From Mycolicibacterium litorale (lineage in GTDB: Bacteria > Actinomycetota > Actinomycetes > Mycobacteriales > Mycobacteriaceae): 64,000 bases of DNA. The notes beneath the pieces are model-generated. The model saw nothing but the letters and a program-made list of their open reading frames with translations, did no database searches and was not told where the DNA came from. This document shows, piece by piece, positions 49,508 to 58,396 of the stretch; the stretch's first letter is position 1, and every line of letters begins with the position of its first letter. The DNA is taken from assembly GCA_002007745.1 (NCBI GenBank), contig CP019882.1, forward strand, positions 3,782,001 to 3,846,000, in the 5' to 3' direction. The position numbers and the translations under genes were made by a program.

Positions 49508-49686
49508 GCGCCGCTCCTCCTCATCGCTTCGCTCTGCATCGTCGCCGGCGGGATCATGCGCCGCTCCTCCTCATCGCTTCGCTCTGCATCGTCGCCGGCG
49601 GGATCATGCGCCGCTCCTCCTCATCGCTTCGCTCTGCATCGTCGCCGGCGGGATCATGCGCCGCTCCTCTTCATCGCTTCGCTCTC
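49503..49686 (-). repeat. MIRU-like 50-bp tandem repeat with coupled mini-cistrons upstream of frr
   Basis: Three complete 50-bp units (period verified at 49504, 49554, 49604 and 49654) and one partial unit lie between pyrH and frr. Read on the minus strand each unit runs ATG ATC CCG CCG GCG and ends with GATGAGGAGGAGCGGCGC, so each supplies a ribosome-binding site and ATG. The unit encodes 17 residues, MIPPATMQSEAMRRSGA, and its TGA overlaps the next unit's ATG. The copy nearest pyrH differs by one base (CTCCTCT). Sequence and layout fit the mycobacterial interspersed repetitive units (MIRU) that I recall, known to sit in operons and couple translation. Peptides may never accumulate. Confidence 0.9.
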
Positions 49687-49697
49687 GGTCCCGATCG

Positions 49698-50465
49698 TCA
49701 GGAACTGACCAATGTTCCGATCTTCTCACCTGCGACCGCGCGGGCGATATTGCCGTTGGTCAGCAGGTTGAACACCAGGATCGGCATGCCGTTGTCCATG
49801 CACAGACTGAAGGCGGTGGCGTCGGCCACTTTCAAACCCCGGTCGATGACGGCGCGGTGGCTGATCGCCGTCAGCATCTCGGCCTGCGGGTTCTCCCGCG
49901 GGTCGTCGGTGAAGATGCCGTCGACCGCCTTGGCCATCAGCACCACTTCGGCACCGATCTCGAGGGCGCGCTGCGCGGCGGTGGTGTCGGTGGAGAAGTA
50001 GGGCAGCCCCATGCCGGCGCCGAAGATCACCACCCGGCCCTTCTCCAGATGCCGCACTGCCCGCAACGGAATGTAGGGTTCGGCGACCTGGCCCATGGTG
50101 ATGGCGGTCTGCACCCGGGTGGCGATGCCTTCTTTCTCCAGGAAGTCCTGCAGCGCAAGGCTATTCATCACGGTGCCGAGCATGCCCATGTAGTCCGAGC
50201 GGGTGCGTTCCATCCCGCGCTGCTGCAGTTGGGCGCCGCGGAAGAAGTTGCCGCCGCCGATGACGACCGCAACCTGGACACCGCTGCGTACCACTTCGGC
50301 GATCTGGCGGGCCACCTGGGCGACGACGTCGGGATCCAGACCCACCGATCCGCCGCCGAACATCTCGCCACCGAGCTTGAGCAACACCCGCGAATACTTC
50401 GGGCGCAGTTCTGCAGAATGCGTCGCCGACGACTCAGCGCCGTTGGGACTGGCCGGCTCCCCCAT
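49698..50465 (-). CDS. pyrH: Uridylate kinase
   Basis: UMP kinase of 255 residues, making UDP for nucleotide and cell-wall synthesis. VLLKLGGEMFGGG, VVIGGGNFFRG, RTRSDYMGMLGTVMNSLALQ, GMGLPYFSTDTTAAQRALEI (residues about 158-177) and the UMP-site MAKAVDGIFTDDPRENP are typical. GAGGAGT lies just upstream of ATG 50465. First gene of the pyrH-frr-cdsA-rlmN set. Confidence 0.97.
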   Translation of the reverse strand: MGEPASPNGAESSATHSAELRPKYSRVLLKLGGEMFGGGSVGLDPDVVAQVARQIAEVVRSGVQVAVVIGGGNFFRGAQLQQRGMERTRSDYMGMLGTVMNSLALQDFLEKEGIATRVQTAITMGQVAEPYIPLRAVRHLEKGRVVIFGAGMGLPYFSTDTTAAQRALEIGAEVVLMAKAVDGIFTDDPRENPQAEMLTAISHRAVIDRGLKVADATAFSLCMDNGMPILVFNLLTNGNIARAVAGEKIGTLVSS

Positions 50466-50591
50466 CAGACTCCTCGTTTATTGTCAGACTCCTGGCACGA
50501 GAGTGCCATCCCGGCGACGTTCGGGACAGCACTTCTATCCTGCCTCATCGACGAAGTGTGCGGTGTCCCGGGTAACGGGGACGCCGCCGGG

Positions 50592-50945
50592 TCACCAGAG
50601 CACCGCGACGGCGGCGGCCGAGAATGCCAGCACCCCCACTGCCGCGAAGACCGGCCGGGCCACGGGCTGGCCCGTCCGCCGCTGTCGGGCGTTGCCCATC
50701 CCGAGCAGGCCGCCGATGACCACCAGGATGGCGAGCTTGAGCCCGATCTTCGGGTAGTTCAACACGATGCCGGCCGGCCACGGTGCGGCCAGCGCCAGTC
50801 CGGTCAGCAGCGAGAGCAGCAGCCCGTAGTCCATCACCCTGGTGGTGCGGAACCGCCGGGCCGCCGCCTCGGCCACCCATGCGCCGAACGTGACGGCGAA
50901 CCCAGCGATGTGCAGCAAGACGACTACGTTGCGTAGTAGCTCCAT
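50592..50945 (-). CDS. Small four-helix membrane protein
   Basis: Protein of 117 residues with four hydrophobic segments (about 5-25, 40-57, 67-83 and 97-116) and a short basic loop (GNARQRRTGQP). Not recognised as a named family; it resembles small conserved actinobacterial membrane proteins. It is upstream of pyrH in the same orientation, 126 bp away. Conserved His12 in LLHIAGF could bind a ligand, but nothing supports a specific role. Confidence 0.6.
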   Translation of the reverse strand: MELLRNVVVLLHIAGFAVTFGAWVAEAAARRFRTTRVMDYGLLLSLLTGLALAAPWPAGIVLNYPKIGLKLAILVVIGGLLGMGNARQRRTGQPVARPVFAAVGVLAFSAAAVAVLW

Positions 50946-50998
50946 GCCGCTCAGCGTACGACACCGCTGGTCACAGCCGCGGTAGCGGCGCAGCGTCG

Positions 50999-51679
50999 TT
51001 ATCCCAGGTGCGCCGACAACAGCCAGGCCGCCATCGACTTGCGGCCCTTGGGTTCGTCACGCAGGTCCCCGCCGGCGAACTCGACCATCTCGGCCATTTC
51101 CGGCGGCACGTTGGCGTGGATGCGGGCGGGACGGATCTCGTCGATCACCCAGTAGGGCTCCACTGCGGCGCGCAACTCCGCCGCGGTGACCGGATGCGCG
51201 GGCCCGTTGGCCGGCATGGTGCCCGCGTCGAAGACCAGCACGAAGTACGAGGCCCCCGGGGCTGCGGCGCGCACGATCGAGCGCTGATATCCATCGCGGG
51301 CTTCGACCGGCATGGAGTGGAACAGCGTGGAGTCGACGATGGTGCCGAAGCGACCGTCGTAGCCGTCGAAGTTGCTGATGTCGGCGACGTCGAAGGTGGC
51401 GTTGGTCAGGCCCCGCTTGGCCGCCTCCGCGCGGGCCAGTTCGATCGCGGTCGGTGACAGGTCGAGACCCACCGTGGTGACGCCGCGCTCGGCCAGGTAC
51501 AGCGACACCGCCGCCTCACCGCAGCCGGCGTCGAGGACGTCGCCGTGGAACTTGCCCTGTTCGATCAGCGCCGCGATCTCGGGCTGGGGCTCACCGATAC
51601 TCCAGGGCGGACGGAAGCCGGAGAACTCCGCGGCCTCGCCGCGATATGCCGAATCGAAGAGATCTTCAGGTGTGCTCAT
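50999..51679 (-). CDS. SAM-dependent methyltransferase (Rv0560c-like)
   Basis: Class I methyltransferase of 226 residues. The SAM-binding motif is VLDAGCGEAAVSLYLAE (about 48-64), followed by VGLDLSPTAIELARAEAAK and VDSTLFHSMPVEARDGYQ. It is close along its length to my memory of M. tuberculosis Rv0560c, including RPPWSIGEPQPEIAALI and WLLSAHLG. Rv0560c methylates heterocyclic and quinone-like compounds and is repressed by the MarR protein Rv2887. Here an Rv2887-like gene is the divergent neighbour, with two palindromes between, so the pairing that is dispersed in M. tuberculosis is local here. Confidence 0.88.
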   Translation of the reverse strand: MSTPEDLFDSAYRGEAAEFSGFRPPWSIGEPQPEIAALIEQGKFHGDVLDAGCGEAAVSLYLAERGVTTVGLDLSPTAIELARAEAAKRGLTNATFDVADISNFDGYDGRFGTIVDSTLFHSMPVEARDGYQRSIVRAAAPGASYFVLVFDAGTMPANGPAHPVTAAELRAAVEPYWVIDEIRPARIHANVPPEMAEMVEFAGGDLRDEPKGRKSMAAWLLSAHLG

Positions 51680-51689
51680 ACTCCAGGCT

Positions 51690-51726
51690 TATCAACTGGG
51701 TTGATATATGTCAACATCATTGACAT
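51690..51726. promoter_or_regulatory. Double palindromic operator between methyltransferase and marR
   Basis: Two perfect 7-bp-arm palindromes lie side by side: TATCAAC-TGG-GTTGATA (51690-51706) and ATGTCAA-CATCA-TTGACAT (51708-51726). They share the GTTGA/TCAAC half-sites. The second overlaps the marR start codon and the first lies 11 bp before the methyltransferase start, so one bound MarR dimer per site could repress both genes. Confidence 0.75.
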
Positions 51727-52153
51727 GAAGGGTCTGGGCGTGGGTGATGAGCCGTTGGGCTATCTGCTGTACCGGGTGACTTCAGCGTTGCGCGCCGAGG
51801 TGTCCACCGCACTGGACCACGTCAACCTGTCGTTCCCGCAGTACATCTGCATGCGCGTGCTGTCGAAGTTCGGTGACCGAACCAACGCCGAACTGGCCCG
51901 CGACATCGGGGTGTCACCGCAGGCGATGAACACGGTGCTGCGCAGCCTGGAGGACCGTGGCCTGGTCACCCGTCCGGCCAGCGTCGCCTCCGGGCGGTCG
52001 CTGCCCGCGAACCTCAGCCGGGCCGGCGCCGACCTGCTGGCCCGCACCGATGTCGAGGTGCGCGCGGCCGAACACCGGCTGATGGTGGATCTGAACGCCG
52101 AAGAGCGACGAGAATTCCGCAGAATTCTCGTCGCCCTCGGAACCAGGAACTAG
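51725..52153 (+). CDS. MarR-family repressor (Rv2887-like)
   Basis: Winged-helix repressor of 142 residues. LGYLLYRVTSALRAEVSTAL, the recognition helix region ELARDIGVSPQAMNTVLRSLEDRGLV, the wing SVASGRSLPANLS and the C-terminal dimerisation helix match M. tuberculosis Rv2887 as I recall it. In that species loss of the protein derepresses the methyltransferase Rv0560c and gives drug tolerance; salicylate-like ligands relieve repression. The ATG at 51725 lies inside an operator half-site, implying a very short leader. It probably autoregulates and controls the divergent methyltransferase. Confidence 0.9.
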   Translation: MKGLGVGDEPLGYLLYRVTSALRAEVSTALDHVNLSFPQYICMRVLSKFGDRTNAELARDIGVSPQAMNTVLRSLEDRGLVTRPASVASGRSLPANLSRAGADLLARTDVEVRAAEHRLMVDLNAEERREFRRILVALGTRN

Positions 52154-52157
52154 CGGG

Positions 52158-54194
52158 TCAGTCGACCCGTATCTCGTGGTGCTCGGTGGTCTGCCAGCCG
52201 CCGGCGATGTCGCCGTGATGGTGGCTGTGGCAACCCTTCGGCGGTGACGGCGGCAGGTCCAGCGCCGGGTTACCGTCGAAGAAGCCGACCGGCTTCATCT
52301 TGAATCCGGTGTAGTGGCACGGCATCACCGGCCAGTCCTCCGGGCACACGATGTGATGCGCACCCACGGTGTACCAGAGCACGATGTCGGTGTTCTCCAG
52401 CGGCGCATCGTCGGCCACGTACTGCGGCAGCCCCTGCGCCTCGGCGCATTGGTACATGTAGTCGCCGGCCGCGAACTTCTCGGCCGGGTCGTACTTGGTC
52501 ACCCACAGGTTGTGCTGCACGAAGCGCGCCCGGTCGTAGATGTAGGAGCCCTCCTGCACCATCACCGGAACCGGGTCGCGCGGCATCAGTTTGTAGCCCA
52601 CCGCAGCGCCCAGCTCGTTGATTTTCGACGGGTTGGTGACCTTCCAATACCGTCCGGTCTGCCAGTTCCAGTCCCGGGCACCCTGCGCCTCGGACGCCAC
52701 CAGGGTGTCCTTGGCGATCCAGGCGTTGTGGTGCGGATTGAGCTCGGCGTCCGGCTCGACCACCGAATCCACCTCGTAGACACTGTTGTTCGGCCCGTCG
52801 ATGCTCATGTCCAACCGGAAATTGAAGAAGTGCTGGTGGTTGGGCCCGTAGATGCCGGGCGCCACCAGCTTGCCCCACCGCGGGGTCTCCCCCTCCGGGA
52901 TCGAGCCGGTGGTGAGCACGCCGGAGAGCTTGACCTCCATCTCGATCGAGGCGTCGTTGTACAGGTACCAGAAGAACCCGTATTCGTAGTTGCCCACCGT
53001 GCAGATCATCGAGATCACCAGTCGGCGCGACCGGCGCACCTCCACTTCGCCGGTGCGGAAATCGGTGTGCTTCCAAGAGATTCCGTAATCCTCTTCGTGC
53101 ATGCAGATCGCGTTGGGGATCACCACCGCATTGCCGTCGGAGTCGTGCACCGTACCGTCGAAGTAGAAGATCTCACCCAGGCAGTCACAGCCGAGGGTCA
53201 ACGGGTTCGCCGAGAACCCCATGCCGACCTCGCCCATGTCGAAGACGTTCTTGTTCCAGTGGGTGGGCGAGGTGTCACCGTAGGGCACCACCATCTCTGA
53301 GAGCGCCGCCCGGTACATGATCGGGCGCACCGTTCCCCGGTCGTTGTAGGTGATCTCGTGCAGGGTCAGCCCCTCGCGCGGGTTGAACCCCACTCGCAGC
53401 GACCACTTCTGCCACTGCACCTTCCACCCGTCGACGGTGAAGCTCGGACCGTCGGGCTGGGTGATATCGATGGTCTTCACATCGTCGCGGAACTGCGTGA
53501 ACGCCGGCCGGTTGTCCTCACTGAACATGAACTCCGGTGAGTAGTTGCCCGCCTTCGGCGGCAGCGGCACCACCCCGTGGTCCTCGACCTCGAGGACCTT
53601 CATCGCGTCCAGGTCGAACGTGACGATCACACCCTCCACCGGACGGGCGTAGCCGTGCTCGGAGGGCGCCGCCCGCATGAACGTCAGCGGCCGGCAGATC
53701 AACGGTGAATTCTCGTAATGGTCCTGCGCGCCGTAGTAGCCGGCAGGCCAGGGATCGATCATCGCCAGATCGAAATCGGTGATGCCGCGCTTGCGCATCG
53801 CCTCCTGCCAGCGTGGGTCGGCGCGGACCACCTCCTCCACGCCGGTCATGTGCTCCACCAGGTACGACGGGAACCGGCCGGGAACGGCCGCCCAGCTCTC
53901 CACCACCCGTGCGGTGATGTCGACGACGGATTCGTAGATCATCTTCGCCGCGCCGTCGTACATGGTGATGAATGCCCGCCGCGGCACCTCGGTCATCGAC
54001 GTGAAAGTCAACTGCGCGTTCTTGTCCGGCTCTGCGAGCTGGATCATGACGAACTTCAGTGTCGGCGTGGCATATTCGGACTCCTTGACGACAGCGGCGG
54101 CCGCTTCGATCTCTGCCCCGCTCAGCGGGTCGAGAGGGTAACAGGCGCGGTCGCCGGTCGTTCCCGTGCTCAGCACGGTGCTGTCCATGGTCAT
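52158..54194 (-). CDS. Copper-containing primary amine oxidase
   Basis: Homodimeric quinoprotein of 678 residues that oxidises primary amines (for example tyramine or phenylethylamine) to aldehydes with release of ammonia and hydrogen peroxide. The TPQ precursor tyrosine lies in VGNYEYGFFW (about Tyr402); copper ligands are in NHQHFFNFRLDM (HxH) and a distal His in VPYG/VGAHHIVCPEDWPV. The C-terminal MPCHYTGFKMKPVGFFDGNPALDLP is family-typical, followed by a His-rich CHSHHHGD tail. No signal peptide, so cytoplasmic. It lies downstream of, and 6 bp from, an amine/amino-acid permease gene. Confidence 0.94.
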   Translation of the reverse strand: MTMDSTVLSTGTTGDRACYPLDPLSGAEIEAAAAVVKESEYATPTLKFVMIQLAEPDKNAQLTFTSMTEVPRRAFITMYDGAAKMIYESVVDITARVVESWAAVPGRFPSYLVEHMTGVEEVVRADPRWQEAMRKRGITDFDLAMIDPWPAGYYGAQDHYENSPLICRPLTFMRAAPSEHGYARPVEGVIVTFDLDAMKVLEVEDHGVVPLPPKAGNYSPEFMFSEDNRPAFTQFRDDVKTIDITQPDGPSFTVDGWKVQWQKWSLRVGFNPREGLTLHEITYNDRGTVRPIMYRAALSEMVVPYGDTSPTHWNKNVFDMGEVGMGFSANPLTLGCDCLGEIFYFDGTVHDSDGNAVVIPNAICMHEEDYGISWKHTDFRTGEVEVRRSRRLVISMICTVGNYEYGFFWYLYNDASIEMEVKLSGVLTTGSIPEGETPRWGKLVAPGIYGPNHQHFFNFRLDMSIDGPNNSVYEVDSVVEPDAELNPHHNAWIAKDTLVASEAQGARDWNWQTGRYWKVTNPSKINELGAAVGYKLMPRDPVPVMVQEGSYIYDRARFVQHNLWVTKYDPAEKFAAGDYMYQCAEAQGLPQYVADDAPLENTDIVLWYTVGAHHIVCPEDWPVMPCHYTGFKMKPVGFFDGNPALDLPPSPPKGCHSHHHGDIAGGWQTTEHHEIRVD

Positions 54195-54200
54195 TGTGGG

Positions 54201-55720
54201 TTAAACCGCCTCAGGGCTTGGTGATTCGGACTTCTTGAGATCCAGCACGGCCAGGTGGGCCAGTGCGTCTTCTTGGTTCATCTTGTGTGCGGAGCGACGT
54301 CCGAAGAAGTAGACGATGACGCCGAGGGCGAACATGCCCACCGAGATGCCGCCGGTCCACACCATCCAGGTCGAGTCGGGGACATCTTTGATCCACGACT
54401 TGGCGAACGAGTAGTAAACGCCGCCGATGGTGCCGAGCGTGCCGACGACCACGGCGATCCACACACCCACCATGCCGCCGGGGATCCGCCAGAACTTCTC
54501 GGTGGCATAGCGATCGGCGTACTTCTTGCGGGCGATCAGAACCGGGAACAGGAAGAAGAACCCGGACAGCAGCCACACGGTGGACAGGCCACCCTGCAGG
54601 AACACGGTGACGTTGGCCATGCTGCTCTGCGAGTACAGCCCGACCAGGATCAGCGAGGACAGCACGCCCTGGATCAGGATGGCGGTCACCGGGTTACGCG
54701 TGCGCGGGTTGAGGTGGGTGAAGATGCGCGGGAGGTGACGTTCCAGGCCGGAGACGAAGATCAGCCGGGAGTAGGTGACCTGGTAGGTCATCAACGCCAC
54801 GAACACGATGCCGGCCAGCACGATGGCGCAGACTTCCATCACGCCCTTGGGCGCGGCGGTGCCCAGCATGCCGATGACACCGGTGACCGGGTCGATCTGG
54901 TCCGACGGCAGCACCATCATGGTGCCCAGCGTGGTCAGCAGGTAGATCGCCACCAGCGCAGCCGATCCCCAGATCACCATCTTGGGCCCGCTCTTGCGCA
55001 CCGACAGGAACTCCGCACCCATGTTGTAGGGAGTCTCGACGCCCAGCAGGTACAGCAGCACGGTGCCGTAGAGGAAGCCGGCTTCGGCGAAATTGGGTAC
55101 CAGGGCGTCGTGCACGCTGAATGGCGTTCCGGAGCCGTTCTTGAGCGCATAGGTCAGACCGGCGACGAAGATGACCAGGGTCAGCACGCCGTAGATGACG
55201 AAGACGATGTTCATCACCCGCTGGTTGGCGGCCAGCCTCGCCAGCGACAGGCCGATGACCCCCACAGGATCGCCACCTGCAGGATGATGCTGAGCGTCAA
55301 GCCCAGTTCGGCGTGGAAGGCGAGCAGCACGAACTGCAGGATGATCGCCGGCGAGGATGCGGCGTTGAGGATCACCGGGATCCAGGACAGGTAGCCGCCG
55401 ATGAAGCCCCACGTCTCGCCCATGGTCCGGGTGGCCCAGATGTACACACCGCCTTGGCCGGGCCACAGGTTGCCCAGTTCAGCGACCGCCATGCCCGCGG
55501 GCACCAGGAAGGTGAGAATGCCCAGCACCCACATCGGGATCGCTGTCCAGCCACCGGCCGCCATCACCGATGAGCCGGTGAGCCAGCAGATGATGAAGAC
55601 ATAGGTGGCGACCAGGCCGTAGGTGGTCATCACCTTGGGCAGGATCTGCTCAGGGACCAGCTCTGTGGTCAGCAGCTTGTCACGCTGAGCCGACGCCGGA
55701 GCATCGAGTTCTTGCGTCAT
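54201..55720 (-). CDS. APC-superfamily amino acid/amine permease, frameshifted
   Basis: Twelve-helix permease that probably imports the substrate of the adjacent amine oxidase. The N-terminal part reads VPEQILPKVMTTYGLVATYVF and GQGGVYIWATRTMGETWGF; the C-terminal part contains YNMGAEFLSVRKSGPKMV and RHLPRIFTHLNPRTRNPVTA. The frame breaks at the C run 55259-55263 (upstream VAILWG, downstream VIGLSLARLAANQRVMN); one added base restores about 506 residues. The affected helix is intact on both sides, so assembly error is likely. ATG 55720 has GGGAG upstream. Confidence 0.9.
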
Positions 55721-55774
55721 ACGTGTTTCTCCCAATCCCGCTTAGAGGCAGTTGATTCCGCTAGGGGCAGTTGA

Positions 55775-56496
55775 TCAATTGATGATCTGTCCGTCTCTCA
55801 TCCGGACGACACGGCTCGCTTCGTCGGCCACCGTGGGATCGTGGGTGCTCGCGACGACCGTGACGCCCAGCGTCGAACACAGGTCGCGCAGCATGCGCAC
55901 CACCGTCTCCCCGTGCGGTGGTCGAGATTGGCCGTCGGCTCGTCGGCGAGGACGAGCGTCGGGTTGCTGATCAGTGACCGCGCTATCGCGGTGCGCTGCT
56001 GTTCACCGCCCGACATCTTGGTCGGCTGGTGGTGCACCCGGTGGCTCAAGCCCACCAGGTCAAGCAGTTCCAGTGCCCGCTGGCGCAGCGACTTGCGGTC
56101 GTAGGGCTCGAACATCAGCGGCAGTTCCACGTTCTCGACCGCCGACAGGAATGGGATCAGGTTGTAGCTCTGGAAGATGAAGCCGATGGTGTCGTGCCGT
56201 AACGCGGCGAACTGGCTTTCGGTCAGTTTGGCGGTGTCCCGCCCGGCGATCGTCACCGAGCCCTTGGTGGGCCGGTCCAAACCGCCGATGATGTTCAGCA
56301 AGGTCGACTTGCCGCTACCACTCGGACCCATCAAGCACACGAACTCACCTGGCATGACGGTCAATTCGGCGGCGATCAACGCCTTGACGACTTCGTCACC
56401 CAGCTTGTGCAACTTCCAGACATCGCTGATCTCGATCACCGGCGTCGGCTCGGGGGCCGGCACAGCCTCGGGCGTGGCGTCTTCGACTGCGGTCAT
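55775..56496 (-). CDS. MacB/LolD-type ABC exporter ATPase, frameshifted
   Basis: ATPase of an FtsX-type ABC system. Walker A GPSGSGKST, Q-loop FIFQSYNLIPFL, signature MSGGEQQRTAIA and Walker B LVLADEPTANLDHRTG are in one frame; after the C run 55909-55912 the frame shifts to GETVVRMLRDLCSTLGVTVVASTHDPTVADEASRVVRM (residues about 185-222), which supplies the switch His. Adding one base restores about 240 residues. ATG 56496 has GGAGG 7 nt upstream. Last gene of a three-gene exporter unit divergent from the NRPS. Confidence 0.9.
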
Positions 56497-56498
56497 GG

Positions 56499-57065
56499 TT
56501 AGCCTCCGGTCGACAGGGAACGAATGGGTGGACGCGACGCCGCGTTCCACGTGGGAATGATGCTGGTGGCCAGTGCGGCGACGATGCTCACGACGACGGC
56601 GATCACCGCGCCGAGGCCCAGCCCTGCCGCCGACACCCCGGTGGGGACCAGGCCGAGCATCGCCAGCACCACGGCGGCCACCACCGCCAGCACCACACCG
56701 AGCAGCGCGCCCAGGGTGGCTCCGACCGCCGGCTCGACCAGCAGTGCCGCGATGACCGGCCGACGCGGCACGCCGGTGGCCCCGAGCACCCCAAGTTCAC
56801 GGGTGCGATGGGCGATGGTGCGGGTGGTGGCCACCGCCACCTCCACCACGCCCACAAGCAACACGGTGATGGCGATCAAGATGACGGCCCTGCCGATTTC
56901 GGCGGCATGGCCCAGCGAGGCCGACTGGGCGCGGATACCGGCCGACATCGCGAAGACGATGACGACCAGAAACGCGCCGGTGGCCGTGGTCACGATCGGC
57001 AACACCATCTCGCGGACCCGGCGCCGGGCGGCCAGCCAGCCGTAGGACAGTCCATGGGCGATCAT
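56499..57065 (-). CDS. ABC exporter permease, short FtsX-domain subunit
   Basis: Membrane protein of 188 residues with four helices (about 23-42, 58-80, 100-130 and 145-170) and the FtsX-type loop TRTIAHRTRELGVLGATGVPRR between the second and third helices. It lacks the large extracytoplasmic domain of MacB and probably pairs with the larger permease encoded just upstream. Its ATG at 57065 overlaps the larger permease stop by one base (TGATG), and it ends 2 bp before the ATPase start. Confidence 0.85.
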   Translation of the reverse strand: MIAHGLSYGWLAARRRVREMVLPIVTTATGAFLVVIVFAMSAGIRAQSASLGHAAEIGRAVILIAITVLLVGVVEVAVATTRTIAHRTRELGVLGATGVPRRPVIAALLVEPAVGATLGALLGVVLAVVAAVVLAMLGLVPTGVSAAGLGLGAVIAVVVSIVAALATSIIPTWNAASRPPIRSLSTGG

Positions 57066-58243
57066 CAGCGGGCTCCGAGCAGGTCGACGGGCCGCTGTTG
57101 CAGCAGCCGGTGTACGGGAATGAGGGCGCCGACGATCGCCATCGCGGGCAGGAACCCGGCCACCATGCCGGCCGCCTGCAGCCATGCGATCGGGGTGGCG
57201 ATACCCGGAATCACCAGGGCCACCGCGATTCCGGCGGTCAGCACGCCCAGGACATAGGCCGCCACGAACACGACGGCGGATTCGACGAGGAAGAAGTAGA
57301 GCACCTCGTCGGCCAATCCGATGCTGGACATGATGCCGAACTCGCGACGCCGCTCCTGCACGGCGGCCAGGAACGAGGACACCGCGATGATGAATCCCAA
57401 CACCAGCCCGATGATCGAGATGATGCCGAGTGTCGAGCCCGTCACCTTCCCCGAGAACAGGGCGGAGAATTTCTGGTCGAAGGTCAGCGGACCCGAGCCG
57501 CCGACGGTGTCGTAGATCAGGCCGGCCCCGGCGGGATCCGGTTTGACCGAGGGATCAGCCGTCGAGGGCAAGCCGACGGCGCCGCCGAAGGTGGCACCCA
57601 GACTGCGACTCTTCTCCTGTCCCGCCGGCGCGAACACCGTCCACCATCCGTGATCGCCGACCACCGACTGCGCGAGCGCAGTGGCCACCGTGACCGACTG
57701 GCCGTCACCGCGGATCCCGATGGTCAGCTCCTGGCCGCCGACCCCGATCCGGTCACCGTCGCGCACCCCGAGCCGCTGCGCGACGGCGGATCCCAAAACT
57801 GCTTGCCCGGAAGCTATCTCGTCGCTCCCGCGCAGCGATACCGGCTTCCCGTTCACGGTGGTCGTACCGGACAGCGTCTTGACCGCGCGCCACCCCTCGG
57901 GGCTCGTGATCGCCGGTGCGGGGCCGTCGGCCACCAGGGCCTGCACCTCGCTGTCGTAGTGCACCCCCGCGGCGGGCACCGCCCACAGTTGCGCCCCGCC
58001 GAGGACATCGGTCACCGAATCCGCCCCGGTGATCGCGAAACTCGACGAGATGGTGCGCACCACCATCACACACGTGATGGCCAGCGCGATGCCGAGAACA
58101 GACAGCACGAAGCGCTCGGGCCGTCGACGGATATTCGCCCACGCAAACCGGAGCAGACACACAAGTGTGTTGTTCCCGGAAGAGGTGGCGATCGCCGATG
58201 GTCGCGAAATCAACGTGGACGCAGTGGTTTCCACACCGAACAT
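57065..58243 (-). CDS. ABC exporter permease with extracytoplasmic domain (FtsX/MacB-like)
   Basis: Membrane protein of up to 392 residues. A first helix (ERFVLSVLGIALAITCVMVVRT, residues about 43-64) is followed by an extracytoplasmic domain of about 200 residues, then three helices with the FtsX loop QERRREFGIMSSIGLADEVLY. ATG 58243 has no ribosome-binding site; GTG 58162 (VCLLRFAWANIRRRPERF) gives a more typical start. First gene of the exporter unit. Being divergent from an NRPS gene, it may export the NRPS product. Confidence 0.85.
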   Translation of the reverse strand: MFGVETTASTLISRPSAIATSSGNNTLVCLLRFAWANIRRRPERFVLSVLGIALAITCVMVVRTISSSFAITGADSVTDVLGGAQLWAVPAAGVHYDSEVQALVADGPAPAITSPEGWRAVKTLSGTTTVNGKPVSLRGSDEIASGQAVLGSAVAQRLGVRDGDRIGVGGQELTIGIRGDGQSVTVATALAQSVVGDHGWWTVFAPAGQEKSRSLGATFGGAVGLPSTADPSVKPDPAGAGLIYDTVGGSGPLTFDQKFSALFSGKVTGSTLGIISIIGLVLGFIIAVSSFLAAVQERRREFGIMSSIGLADEVLYFFLVESAVVFVAAYVLGVLTAGIAVALVIPGIATPIAWLQAAGMVAGFLPAMAIVGALIPVHRLLQQRPVDLLGAR

Positions 58244-58396
58244 ATTCAGCGTGGCCTGTTTCGCGCACCGGAGCCAAAGATGTCAGCCCGGTTAAGTCAG
58301 CAATGGTGTTGTTAATTCGAGGTATCCGCGCCAAACAGGCGGGCACCTGGGTGGCGGTTGCCGGCGGCGCATATCCGCGGTGACGGGTCCACCTGG

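Noticed and set aside
49503..49686. CRISPR-like regular repeat
   Set aside because: Units are directly tandem with no spacers and no cas genes are nearby; the layout fits a MIRU.
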